From contig CM059197.1 in assembly GCA_030323885.1 (NCBI GenBank), positions 32,629,884-32,693,883 on the forward strand: 64,000 nucleotides of DNA, written 5' to 3'. Made by a program: the position numbers and the translations under genes. Origin of the DNA: Branchipolynoe longqiensis (taxonomy: Eukaryota > Annelida > Polychaeta > Phyllodocida > Polynoidae). The notes under the pieces were generated by a model. That model was given only the letters and a program-made list of their open reading frames with translations, was not told the DNA's origin and searched no databases. Below, piece by piece: positions 1-9,561 of this stretch; position 1 is the first letter of the stretch, and the number at the start of each line of letters is the position of its first letter.

Positions 1-108
1 ATTAAACAATTGAGCAATCAATTAAACAATCATTCAATTAAACAACCATTAATCCAAACAAGCAATAACACAATTAAACAAGCAATCGATTAATCAATCA
101 ATCAGTCC
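1..108. repeat. AT-rich AATTAAACAA-type low-complexity tract
   Basis: Short variants of AATTAAACAA and CAATCAAT recur through the first 108 bases. It is simple sequence with no coding potential. It may be the degenerate tail of an element that lies outside the window. Confidence 0.7.
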
Positions 109-454
109 GCTCTTAGTTAGACGCAAAGTTCATTTATGCTGAGAGAATCCTTTTTACTTTTAGTTTTAAATAAAAGCTACCAATATTTGTGGGTGTGTGG
201 TTGCCCAGCGTACTGGCGAGACTGGGGTATGCATAGTCTCAATTACTACGCCCCACTGTCCGCATAGCGGCCTGCCATTGCGCTCTCGGCTTATCCCGGG
301 GTTTAATGGCTGCAGTTTTTCAGCATGATCAATATTTACCCTTGCTGTGAGTCTACTTGTAATTGGCAGTCACCCACACCTGCTTACAGCACCCTAGGTG
401 CGTCAGAGCAGGCTTAGCAGCTACACCAACACCTTCACAAGAAGTACTCACCAA
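109..454. other. Unassigned sequence
   Basis: This is complex sequence of mixed composition. I see no open frame of note, no inverted ends and no match to the repeat families found elsewhere in the window. Confidence 0.5.
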
Positions 455-1212
455 CCCCCTGTCCCCTCTCCCTCTCCCCCTCCCTCTCCCTCTCCCTCTC
501 CCTCTCCCTCTCCCTCTCCCTCATCCTCTCCCTCTCCCTCTCCCTCTCCTTCTCCCTCTCCCTCTCCATCTCCATCTCCATCTCCCGTCCCCTGTACCTC
601 TCCCCCTACCTCTCCCCCTCCCTCTCCCCCTACCTCTCCCCTTCTCTCCCCCTCTCTCTCCCCCTCTCCCCTCTCCCTCTCCCTCTCCCTCTCCATCTCC
701 CTCTCCCTCCGCATCCCCCTCTCCCTCTCCCCCTCTCTGTCAATCTCCCCTTCCCTCTAGCTACCACTACCCATCTTCCTCTCCTTCTCTAACTCCCTCT
801 ACCTCTTCATCTCCCTCTCCCTCTCCTTCTCCCTCCCTTTATCCCTCACGCACTCCCCCTCCCACTCCCTACCCCTATCCCTTTCCCTCTCCCTCTCCAT
901 CGCGCTCTCCCTCCCTCTCCCTCCCTCTCCCTCCCTTTCCCTATCCCTCCTCCTCTCCGCACTCTCCATCCTCTTCCTCCCTCTCCCTCTCCCTCTCTCT
1001 CTCTCTCCATCTCGCTCCTCCCCCTCCCCTTCTCCTCCCTCTTCCTCTCATTCTCCTCCCTCCCCTTCCTCGTTCCCTCTCCCGGTCATTCTCCTACCTC
1101 CCGCCTCCCTGCTCTCCCTTTCCCTCTCCTCTTCCCTCTTCCATTCCCTCTCCACCCCTTCGCCCCCCCCTCCCCCCTCCCCCCTCCCCTCCCCCTCCGA
1201 TCCCCGCTTTCC
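455..1212. repeat. Pyrimidine tract (CCCTCT)n
   Basis: About 760 bp made almost wholly of C and T, dominated by CCCTCT hexamers with CCATCT and CCCCCT variants. Open frames of 352 and 120 codons here encode only Pro/Ser/Leu repeats and are by-products of the repeat. Its length and strand purity make triplex or H-DNA formation possible. That last point is inference. Confidence 0.95.
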
Positions 1213-1516
1213 TTGAGGTGTGCAGTATTCAAATCTATTGTCTAAACACACCTCTAAACCTCTGGATCAACAGGGGCCCGAGGTTTTGCACACAATCTAA
1301 AATAACCCTGAATTCATCACGAAAGCAATCTGCAACCCACAAAGGAGTAGATTCTATGCAAGCACTTAATGCGGGTGTTGGGGGATGGGGAAGTTTCTTT
1401 GATCGTCGGCCAGATAAATAACTTGCGTTTCAAATCATTCTAATTCCACTCTCGTCCGCAATACGGCCGAGCTTACCTTGCAAACAGCGGTTCTTGTCCA
1501 ATCACTGAACTTGAAG
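1213..1516. other. Unassigned sequence
   Basis: Complex sequence between the pyrimidine tract and a MITE-P copy. No supported feature was seen. Confidence 0.5.
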
Positions 1517-1698
1517 TACAATAACACCTCTCTAACCGACCACCTCCACAGATCGACCACTCCCCTATATCGATCGCTTTATTTGGGCACCAACAATAAC
1601 ATTGCAACCATATTCTAACTCCCTAAACCGACCACCTCCCTAAATGGACCACTTAAAGTCCGTCCCAAGGTCGGTCGATTTAGAGAGGTTTTACTGTA
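1517..1698 (+). mobile_element. MITE-P copy 1 (TA target site)
   Basis: A non-autonomous DNA transposon of about 180 bp. The left end is a decayed form of CAGTAAAACCTCTCTAA and the right end reads GAGAGGTTTTACTG, so the ends are inverted repeats. A TA flanks each side. The inside holds the family phrases CCACCTCCACAGATCGACC and ATCGATCGCTTTATTTGGG. TA duplication with such ends suits a Tc1/mariner or pogo-type element. The superfamily is inference because no transposase is present. Confidence 0.85.
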
Positions 1699-2061
1699 TA
1701 TTCAGCCTGATCAGCATTTTTTCTATGGGTAATCACCTGAGATGAGGAGGTTTCATAGACATTCTGATACAGGTGGGCTTTTTAATGCAAATCAGTGGTA
1801 GATTCGTAAAATTTCGATTGCTACCGGAAGTAGACAAGCCACGTGCCTTCTCCTCAGCTTCGTGGATCAGAAAGGTAAAAGGGGGGGGGGCGGGGTGAGA
1901 GCTTATCTCCTGGTATCAATGCATGATGACTCCGTAAGGTTATTTTTGTTATAGCTGATTACTGGAAGGCATCTGCAGTCAATCACAACACATGATGTAG
2001 GCACTCTATGCGACATTAGACATCGTAGTATCAGCGGAAGGTACAAATACTCCGGTTCCGG
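1699..2061. other. Unassigned sequence with an 11-base G run
   Basis: A G-run lies near 1880-1890. Otherwise this is complex sequence with no coding or repeat signal that I can support. Confidence 0.5.
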
Positions 2062-2546
2062 TGTTGCAGTTTCCGCGGCACACCAGTTTGCGAGGGACAC
2101 ATACATTCAAATGCATTGTCAATGGCCGTGAGAAAATCTTCATACAGAAAAAGTCAAATATCTCTCAAATTACACCACCTAGAAGCAACCCACTTGGAAC
2201 ACATATAGAAAACATATTCAATGGATAGATTATATTAAATTTATAAGGTTAGGCTTCTGCACTTCTATTAATTTTGAATAAAACTAATGTTTTGCACTGC
2301 GCGTACCGTCAAACTCAAGGCATTGTCAATGGTCATGAGCAATCTTCATACAGAAAATACAGAAAAAGTGAAATATCTCTAAAACCACACCACCTAGAAA
2401 CAAATCGTTTGGTACACATATAGAAAACATCTTTACCAACAACATTATATTAAATTTATAAGGTTAGTGACGACGCTGTTCGGTTTTGACGCATGCACAG
2501 AAGCGATGTGTCCCTCGCAAACTGGTGTGCCGCGGAAACTGCAACA
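2062..2546. mobile_element. Inverted-repeat element with 41 bp identical ends
   Basis: Positions 2062-2102 are the exact reverse complement of 2506-2546, which is 41 bp without mismatch. The inside holds a direct repeat: 2113-2253 and 2320-2467 both begin GCATTGTCAATGG and both end AAATTTATAAGGTTAG, an offset of about 207 bp. There is no open frame, so it would be non-autonomous. Identical ends with a diverged interior suggest recent insertion or end homogenisation. The superfamily is not recognised. Confidence 0.8.
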
Positions 2547-2597
2547 TCGGTGTGCGACTGACTACATCAGACCCTGGTTTCTTTTAACCCATACTCT

Positions 2598-2744
2598 CCT
2601 ATAGTGTCGCCACCAGCATCGCTTTGCACATTTCTGACACTGCCTATGCATAGGTTTACAGTGTATATCCCCCGTCCTGATATGACCTTAGATGTTGCTA
2701 GGACGTAAAACAACAACAAACAAACAACAAACAACAAACAAACA
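2598..2744 (+). mobile_element. SINE-A, 3' part only
   Basis: The stretch runs from a decayed ATAAAGTCGCC region through GTCCTGATATGACCTTAGA and GATGTTGCTAGGACGTAAAA and ends in a (CAAA)n-type tail. This is the 3' end of the SINE-A family. The tRNA-like head is missing, so the copy is 5'-truncated. Confidence 0.75.
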
Positions 2745-2784
2745 GTGTATATCTTCCATTAAATACAAAGTTCTTATATTTAAC

Positions 2785-3050
2785 AATGGTTCTAGAGCAC
2801 ATTGATTTTCATCATCGGCTATTGAATGCCAAACATATGGTCATTCTGACATATTTCTGTGGAGGAAACCTGCTGCCGCCACATAGGCTACTCTTTCCGA
2901 TAAGCAGCAATGGGTCTTTTATATGCACTTTCCCCACAGACAGGCGAGCACAGACCACAGCCTTTGATGAACCAGTTGTGGGCTGCTGGTTGGAACGGAA
3001 AATAGCCCACACTGCAAATGTGTCCACTGAGAAGGATCGATCGGATGTCT
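2785..3050 (-). mobile_element. Mollusc-type SINE fragment
   Basis: On the minus strand this reads through TGGGCTATTTTCCGTTCCA, then GCTTATCGGAAAGAGTAGCC, GACCATATGTTTGGCATTC and AATAGCCGATGATG, ending near CAATGTGCTCTAGAAC. I remember this order of phrases from a repeat widespread in mollusc genomic sequence. It is the main clue to the organism. Overlapping open frames of 88 and 71 codons are probably incidental. The match is from memory, not a search. Confidence 0.6.
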
Positions 3051-3113
3051 GACAGCTTCACAAGTAGTTTCCTAGTGTCCTTATTTATATTCCCATAATA
3101 GATTATAGAGCAC

Positions 3114-3115
<2 letters not shown>

Positions 3116-3156
<41 letters not shown>

Positions 3157-3296
3157 TATCAATATATATATATATATAATTAAGGACATGCATATCATAT
3201 AATATCTAATGTATATTTTACATCTTGTATATTGTATATTATACATTATGTTTTATGTATTATAAATTATATATTATATATTACATATTACATATA
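3116..3296. repeat. TA-rich microsatellite
   Basis: (TA)n and TATATG/TACATA variants run up to the start of the next SINE-A copy. Confidence 0.9.
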
Positions 3297-3562
3297 TCGG
3301 ACACGGTGGCCGAATCGGTAGAGCACAGACTTCCCGTGTGGAAGGCTGGGAGTTCAATTCCCGGTCGAGTCAACCCAATGACTTATAAAATTGATGCTTG
3401 AGCACTTGACTGGGATATCAGGGCATGATGGTGGTGGCCTGGTCTCCCAGTGGGGCAGCACTATAAAGTGGCCATGGCGGACTTACTGTCACAAGTCGGT
3501 ACCAGTCCTGATATAACCTTACATCTTGTCAGGACGTAAAACTCCAACAACCACCCAACCTA
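3297..3562 (+). mobile_element. SINE-A, nearly complete with an internal deletion
   Basis: The head GGTGGCCGAATCGGTAGAG resembles a polymerase III A box and GGGAGTTCAATTCCC resembles a B box, as in tRNA-derived SINEs. It continues with GAGTCAACCCAATGACTT, jumps from near TTGATGCTTGAG to ACTGGGATATCAGGGC, and ends in AGGACGTAAAACTCCAACAA. The middle part present in other copies (GGCATTAATAGGATAGGGC) is missing. A degraded tRNA gene is the alternative, but the long shared body rules it out. Confidence 0.9.
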
Positions 3563-3589
3563 TAACTATAAGGTATCACGTGTAATACA

Positions 3590-3975
3590 TTATATAGTAT
3601 ATATTATATATCACATAGCACATAGCTCATAACCTATAGCCTATAGCCCATATCACATAGCACATAGCCCATATCACATAACCCATAGCACATAACACAT
3701 AACACAGATATCGCACATCGCACATCGCACATCGCACATCACACGCCATCGAATCACCCATCACACATCAACACACATAACCATACCATATATAGCCCAT
3801 ACAGAACCCATAGCCCATAAATACATAGACCTAGCACATAGCACATAACTAGCACATAGCACATACACATATATAGCACATAGCACACATATCACCACAT
3901 ACACTCACATATCACATAGCACATAGTGCATAGCACATAACACATAACACATAACACATGGCACATGGCACACCG
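3590..3975. repeat. CACATAGCA-type minisatellite
   Basis: Units related to CACATAGC, CACATAAC and CACATCG recur for about 385 bp with drifting length. It looks like replication-slippage sequence. No gene was seen. Confidence 0.85.
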
Positions 3976-4227
3976 TATAACGTATAACGTGTAACATACA
4001 ACAAATAATATCGTGAATATATAACTGCAGCTAACAATTTCAACCAAATTGAATTGATTGCAGCTGATTATTGTCATTATTGATTTCATTTATCACACTG
4101 TGTAGTTCATATTCTTACCCATCATGTGCGCTATACCCTGAGGGCGCATTCATTACCTGGGACCAGTGTAATTGTACACCTACCAGGAGAACGACTCGCA
4201 GTGCATGCGGGGGATCGTTACCTTTTC

Positions 4228-4400
4228 TTAAAGTTGCATGGTCCGATGAAACATATTTTTCTCAAAACCAAAACAATTACTTATATTTGATTCTATATAT
4301 TCAACTTAGATACTGGTGCATTAACGAATGCTTTGGTACAGCATATACAGAACAATCAGTGAATTTATTGCCCCATCGCTTTGGACAACTACTTTGAAGC
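4228..4400 (+). mobile_element. MITE-D, left part (interrupted copy)
   Basis: It begins TTAAAGTTGCATGGTCCGAT and continues AAAACCAAAACAATTAC, then ACTTAGATACTGGTGCATTA. This is the left half of the MITE-D family. The right half lies at about 6375-6494, so the copy has been split by the 1.75 kb element between them. Sequence between about 4350 and 4489 is diverged. Confidence 0.75.
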
Positions 4401-4685
4401 AGCCATTAGGTAGATAGAGCACTGACCAATTAGGTAACTCTCATGACCTCATTAGTCTCGCCCTCATTCCAGTACCATAGATGGCTTTAAGCTAAGATTC
4501 CTTACACGCGGTATGCGATCTGCGAATGCGAATGCGAATGCGGCAAAAAATCGAAACGCCTTGAAGTCAATGGGCTGCAACCCTTACATACGGTATGCGA
4601 ATGCGAATGCGAATGCGAATGCGAATGCGACAACTCGATCGGTCCCTGTAGCGATCGGTCCGGCATGCGGCATGCGACACGGGGG

Positions 4686-4771
4686 TGCGAATAGATTAGC
4701 ATCAGTCGCATTTGTCCATTGATATAAGGCTGGAGGAGGCGACTGATAATTACGGACAGCCGGGACAGGGT
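4686..4771 (+). repeat. Partial 308 bp unit (first 86 bp)
   Basis: This diverged start of the unit runs from GGGTGCGAATAGATTAGC through the phrase GACTGATAATTACGGACAGC. It is followed directly by the first full unit. Confidence 0.85.
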
Positions 4772-6009
4772 GGTGTGAATAGAAAAGCATCAGTCGCATT
4801 TGTCCATTGATATAAGGCTGGAGGAGGCGACTGATAATTACGGACAGCCAGGACAAGGTAGAGCGCGGACCTGTTAGGAAGCAGTCTCCAAGGCTTCTGA
4901 GTGGAAACATATGGTAGTGGTGGTGGTTCGGGTTGCTAAAAATGCTACCAGAGCCACAAAAATATGAATACTTATCTATAATTTGGTTATAATAAAGGTA
5001 GGAACCCCCACGAGTAGAAATAGCACACATAAAGACAAAATAATGGTTTTGTTGACCGAAAAGGACGGTCCTAACATGGGGTGTGAATAGAAAAGCATCA
5101 GTCGCATTTGTCCATTGATATAAGGCTGGAGGAGGCGACTGATAATTACGGACAGCCAGGACAAGGTAGAGCGCGGACCTGTTAGGAAGCAGGCTCCAAG
5201 GCTTCTGAGTGGAAACATATGGTAGTGGTGGTGGTTCGGGTTGCTAAAAATGCTACCAGAGCCACAAAAATATGAATACTTATCTATAATTTGGTTATAA
5301 TAAAGGTAGGAACCCCCACGAGTAGAAATAGCACACATAAAGACAAAATAATGGTTTTGTTGACCGAAAAGGACGGTCCTAACATGGGGTGTGAATAGAA
5401 AAGCATCAGTCGCATTTGTCCATTGATATAAGGCTGGAGGAGGCGACTGATAATTACGGACAGCCAGGACAAGGTAGAGCGCGGACCTGTTAGGAAGCAG
5501 GCTCCAAGGCTTCTGAGTGGAAACATATGGTAGTGGTGGTGGTTCGGGTTGCTAAAAATGCTACCAGAGCCACAAAAATATGAATACTTATCTATAATTT
5601 GGTTATAATAAAGGTAGGAACCCCCACGAGTAGAAATAGCACACATAAAGACAAAATAATGGTTTTGTTGACCGAAAAGGACGGTCCTAACATGGGGTGT
5701 GAATAGAAAAGCATCAGTCGCATTTGTCCATTGATATAAGGCTGGAGGAGGCGACTGATAATTACGGACAGCCAGGACAAGGTAGAGCGCGGACCTGTTA
5801 GGAAGCAGTCTCCAAGGCTGCTGAGTGGAAACATATGGTAGTGGTGGTGGTGGTGGTTCGGGTTGCTAAAAATGCTACCAGAGCCACAAAAATATGAATA
5901 CTTATCTATAATTTGGTTATTATAAAGGTAGGAACCCCCACGAGTAGAAATAGCACACATAAAGACAAAATAATGGTTTTGTTGACCGAAAAGGACGGTC
6001 CTAACATGG
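4772..6009 (+). repeat. Four tandem units of 308, 308, 308 and 314 bp
   Basis: Units start with GGTGTGAATAGAAAAGCATC at 4772, 5080, 5388 and 5696. The second and third look identical. The fourth is 6 bp longer through two extra TGG triplets near 5840. Each unit ends near AAGGACGGTCCTAACATGG, which is followed after the last unit by an inverted copy of that phrase near 6019-6037. Similar minus-strand open frames of about 120 codons in each unit are by-products: they run off the unit boundary and match no family I know. Confidence 0.95.
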
Positions 6010-6374
6010 CTCAGTTTAGGATGTTAGGACCGTCCCAATCGGGAGACTGACAGGAAAATGCTACCATATGCACATAAATATGAATACCAATGAATGTACA
6101 CATGGGTGCACACTTTTATATGCTGCTTACCGCATGCCGCACGCCGCATGCCGTGTGTAAGGAATCTTCCCATTCGCATACCGCATGCCGCTTGCCGCAT
6201 GCCGCATGCCGCTTACCGTGTGTAAGGAATCCTAGCTTTAGTCAGCTTCCAGGACATAAGGTCATTCCTCATCACGAGACCATCATGAGATGTGAATCTG
6301 GACCACAACAACTGGACTTTTGGCAAGATTGCCGAAATTATTTTAGGTTCTTTCAGCTCAAATTGCTCCAAAAT

Positions 6375-6494
6375 TAGGCGTTTTTAATCAAAGTGACTCC
6401 AGAATAATGCATATTAGGTTATAATGGTCAACCTGATACATTTATCTCAAAAATGAGGGAAAAATTCTCAAGGTATCAGACTATGCAACTTTAA
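6375..6494 (+). mobile_element. MITE-D, right part of the split copy
   Basis: It reads through TAATCAAAGTGACTCCAGA, GGTTATAATGGTCAACCTGA and ends GACTATGCAACTTTAA. It pairs with the left part at 4228-4400. Confidence 0.7.
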
Positions 6495-6571
6495 TAGCAC
6501 CGCTGTATATTGACATTACCTGTAGCAATAATATCTACACACACACCCAGCCCTGTCTGCACCATGCCGCA

Positions 6572-6899
6572 TGGCTGTTTGTTTGTTTGTTGTTGTTTTA
6601 CGTCCTATAAACATCTGTGGTCGAATACCGACTTGTGACAGTGTGCGCTCATGGCAACTCTATAGTGCTGCCCCACTGGGAAATCAGGCTGCCAGCACCA
6701 AGACCCGACATCCCACTCAGTCACATTATCCTGACACTGAGCTAACCAGTCCTTGCTCTGTCCTATTAATGCCGAGCGCTAGGCTAGGAAGCGACAAGTA
6801 TCAATTTTGTAAGTCATTGGTTTGACTCAACTGGGAACCAAACTCCCGACCTTCCGCACGTGAGGAACGCACTCTCCCGATCAGGCCACCGCGCCCAGT
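6572..6899 (-). mobile_element. SINE-A, full length
   Basis: In minus orientation the tRNA-like head is near 6899 and the tail (GTTGTTGTTTTACGTCC on the plus strand) near 6587. All family phrases occur in order, including AGTGCTGCCCCACTGGGAAA and TGACACTGAGCTAACCAGTC. Confidence 0.92.
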
Positions 6900-7218
6900 T
6901 CCCTCCCGCCTCGCCAGCCCCAGCAAAATGTCCCAGTTTAGTTAGTTATGTGAGTTATAAGCGAGTCGCAAAAATAAGTCACATAATCCAATGAAACGAG
7001 AATAATATAGCCGAAACCAAAGCAGTTGCCTACATTTGGTCATATATATATATATAAGTAACGGAGAAGAAGTCGTTTAAAGGTTATAGGAGGAGTATGG
7101 ACCATAGAGGCGAGCATGCGCCTGGTTCCGCGCAAGTGGTGAAAGCTACACCATCACTCAGTTCGTCACTCAGTTGCTAGTTAGTTTTTGGAGCAACCGA
7201 TTATATATATATATATAT
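6900..7218. other. Unassigned; a short repeat shared with 12.0 kb
   Basis: (TA)n stretches lie at about 7040 and 7202-7220. The phrase GTGAAAGCTACACCATCACTC (first 20 bases shared) near 7138 recurs near 12006, each time followed by ACTCAGT-type repeats. No gene was seen. Confidence 0.55.
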
Positions 7219-7490
7219 ATGGGTCAGGATCACAAAAAGAGGCCAATTGGTGGAAGTTGTCGGCATCGAGCATGGATGTCGGCATCGATCGGTATAATTA
7301 TAGTATAGCATTGACATGTTGGAAAGTCCTTAAATTTATACTGAATGTATAGGTCGAGAAAATACAACAACCTTATTTGTTTCTAGGATAATTTAATATG
7401 AAACAAAGAAATGCACTACACTTTTAAGAATTGCGATGCCGACATCTTCACTTGACCACCGATTGGCCCGTTTTCGTGAGGCTGACTCAT
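7219..7490. mobile_element. MITE with GAGTCAG-type ends in a TA tract
   Basis: The left end GGGTCAGGATCACAAAAAGA and the right end (reverse complement GAGTCAGCCTCACGAAAACG) are imperfect inverted repeats that both go on into GGCCAATYGGTGG. Both sides are (TA)n, so the target is probably TA. The length is about 270 bp with no open frame. Confidence 0.75.
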
Positions 7491-7737
7491 ATATATATAT
7501 ATATGATGTATAAGCAATTATGTGACTATAAAGGCGCGGAAGGGAATTTCATGCTATTTTTCTTTAATCACTGATCAGGTGCCTTACTCTATGTATGGCC
7601 CCTCTCCCCACATGACCGATGACCGGTGACGCTACCGGCACAAATCCAAACAGGGATGATCTACTGTGTCATTCGCACCCGAGAATTTTGTTTTATAGGC
7701 TAGGGCATCATATTCCTTATGCCAGAGAATATATTTA

Positions 7738-7789
7738 TTTCAGCCCTCTCCTTTGTCTTGTCTCTTTATGTGTACTATAGCCGGCCTTT

Positions 7790-7800
<11 letters not shown>
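7738..7800 (-). repeat. Dispersed 60 bp repeat next to (TA)n
   Basis: CAGCCCTCTCCTTTGTCTTG through GCCGGCCTTTATACATATAT occurs here and, inverted, at about 9400-9474. Both copies abut a (TA)n tract, so this is the end of a small AT-cored element. Confidence 0.7.
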
Positions 7801-7824
<24 letters not shown>

Positions 7825-7856
7825 TAAATATAAATATATATATATATATATATATC
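7794..7856. repeat. (TA)n microsatellite
   Basis: Alternating TA with GATAAATATAAA interruptions. Confidence 0.95.
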
Positions 7857-7983
7857 CACCTTTGATGTTGTTTCCATTATTAAACAGTCATTGCTGCATT
7901 GAAATGATAATATTATACTATAGTCAATATAATAGAAAATCTCACTGGTGCATGTCATACAAGCGTGTGATATCCACCATTTT

Positions 7984-8290
7984 CAGTGTGCACACCAAAA
8001 TTATATTTGCATGCTTTCATTTTGAATATCTCCAAAGTTAGCCATTTTATTTTTTGTGTCCAGCATTTCAGTGTGCACACCAAACTTATGATTTCTCTTA
8101 GAATTTCTCCAAAGTTAGACAAATATTGTGTCCAGAATTTCAGTGTGCACACCAAAATTAATGTGTGCATGCTTTCACTTTGAATATCTCCAAAGTTAGC
8201 CATTTTATTTTTCGTCCAGCATTTCAGTCTGTACACCAAAATTGTTTGCATTTTTTTTCACTTTGAATATCTCCAAGGTTAGCCTTTTTT
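7984..8290 (+). repeat. Four imperfect tandem units of about 72-85 bp
   Basis: Units begin CAGTGTGCACACCAAA near 7985, 8070 and 8141 and, diverged, CAGTCTGTACACCAAA near 8225. Each carries GAATATCTCCAAAGTTAGCC or a variant and ends near TCCAGCATTT. The second unit is shorter. GAATATCTCCAAAGTTAG resembles a MITE-D internal phrase, so the array may be MITE-derived; that is inference. Confidence 0.85.
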
Positions 8291-8332
8291 CTTTAAAAAA
8301 AAAGATACTCCATACCAAAGTGACTGTACGTG

Positions 8333-8805
8333 GGTGGCCGAATCGGTAAGGGCGACTGTTGACTACCGGTGCGAGAGTCAAAACAATGGAGGCATTCGAC
8401 TGGGCCTCTCTATGTGAATATAACAATATTTCCTAACAAATTCCTATTCGACTGGGACCGGAAGTGGGTTACGATACGTATGATTTGGATGTGTGTTGTG
8501 GCTCCATCCGATCCATCCGTAAATCTTGCAGATAGAAAGGGCCCAGTCGAATGCCTCTAATGCCTTACAAACTCGACACTATCTTGTCACTCACTACCTG
8601 CCCTGGTGCACATTATTTCTAGAACAGGGCCAGGACTGGCGTTTGTTCGCTATCAGTATAATGCGACTGAGTGGGATATCAGATTATGGTGCCGATGGCC
8701 CCATTTCCTAATGAGGCATCACTCTATATAAAGTCGCCGCGAGCACGCCCAGTCACAAATCGGCACCCTTCGATGTTGCTGGGATGTAAAACACAAGCAA
8801 AGAAT
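8333..8805 (+). mobile_element. SINE-A interrupted by a small palindromic element
   Basis: The head GGTGGCCGAATCGGTAAG runs to GTCAAAACAATG at 8388. The body resumes at about 8558 (TAATGCCTTACAAACTCG) and continues to GATGTTGCTGGGATGTAAAA. The gap is filled by the element at 8389-8557. The body before GGCCAGGACTGG is diverged. Confidence 0.75.
8389..8557. mobile_element. Palindromic 169 bp element inside SINE-A
   Basis: GAGGCATTCGACTGGGCC at 8389 is inverted at the right end (GGCCCAGTCGAATGCCTC, ending 8557). The flanking CAATG (8384-8388) and TAATG (8558-8562) fit a 5 bp target duplication with one change. It interrupts a SINE-A copy exactly at these points, which fixes its borders. Confidence 0.8.
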
Positions 8806-8850
8806 TGATAAAAACCACTAATGTGAAACAGATTATATATATATACCCAT

Positions 8851-8922
8851 CAACCTGATCATATATTTATCTAAATGATACGGCAGAAACTCAACACCCA
8901 GCGTATTATACAACTTTAATAT
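8851..8922 (+). mobile_element. MITE-D right-end fragment
   Basis: CAACCTGATCATATATTTAT then GGCAGAAACTCAACACC and a terminal ACAACTTTAA match the right end of MITE-D with substitutions. Confidence 0.6.
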
Positions 8923-9074
8923 CCAATTTGTGATACCGTTCGTGTTCTTGGAAATTACATTTGCATCATTTGTGTTTAATTTCCGTTCTGCCCGGCGTCT
9001 GCGTGTGACTGTCTGCAGTGGCTGTCTTTACACACTTGCCTCTATTAAATATGCTCATGTAATAACGTAGCTCA

Positions 9075-9310
9075 CCGGGTGCGGTGTCCTAATACTAGGT
9101 AGAGCGTGGGCTTCGCGCGCGGAAGGTCGGGAGTTCAGTTCCCGGTCGAGTCAAACCAATGACTTTAAAATTGATACTTGTCGCTACCCAGCCTGGCGCT
9201 TGGCATTAATAGGATAGGGCAAGGACTGGTTAGCTCGGTATCAGGGTAATATGGCTGTGGGATATCGGGTCACGGTGCCAGCAGCCTGGTCTTGCAGTGG
9301 GGCAGCACTA
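9075..9310 (+). mobile_element. SINE-A, 3' end cut by MITE-P
   Basis: It runs from a tRNA-like head (GGTAGAGCGTGGGCTTCGCG) to GTGGGGCAGCACTA, where the MITE-P copy 2 sequence begins. The expected continuation TAAAGTCGCC does not reappear downstream. Confidence 0.85.
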
Positions 9311-9561
9311 ACAAGTTACCACCTCCACAGATCGACCACTCCCCTATATCGATCGCTTTATTTGGGTCCCAACGATACCAGCGTAAACATATGTGTATAT
9401 ATATATATGTATATATATGTATAAAGGCCGGCTATAGTATGCATAAAGAGACAAGACAAAGGAGAGGGCTGAAATAACTATCTCCCTAAACCGACCACCT
9501 CCCTAAATAGACCAGTTATAATCGGTCTCAAGGTCGGTCGATTTAAAGAGGTTTTACTGTA
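9310..9561 (+). mobile_element. MITE-P copy 2 with an 85 bp insertion
   Basis: Family phrases CCACCTCCACAGATCGACC and CTCCCTAAACCGACCACC (variant) flank an insertion at about 9388-9474 that is the dispersed AT-cored repeat also seen inverted at 7738-7800. The right end is GAGGTTTTACTGTA. The left end is degraded. Confidence 0.8.

Larger units (their letters stand above)
4490..6237. mobile_element. 1.75 kb inverted-repeat element carrying a 308 bp tandem array
   Basis: The left end AGCTAAGATTCCTTACACGC (4490) is inverted, with few mismatches, at the right end near 6210-6237. A TTA flanks both sides (4487-4489 and 6238-6240), a 3 bp target duplication of the kind used by PIF/Harbinger elements. 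Subterminal regions are rich in GCGAAT (4521-4545, 4602-4630) and GCATGCCGC (6129-6215). The interior is the 308 bp array. No transposase was seen, so it is non-autonomous. It sits inside a MITE-D copy. The superfamily is an inference from the duplication length alone. Confidence 0.65.

Noticed and set aside
363..1421. A 352-codon open frame rich in Pro, Ser and Leu
   Set aside because: It is the translation of a (CCCTCT)n tract; frames remain open because the repeat lacks stop codons.
4584..5960. Four similar minus-strand frames starting MCAISTRGGSYLY
   Set aside because: They arise because 308 bp units are near-identical copies. Each runs across unit borders and no family is recognised.
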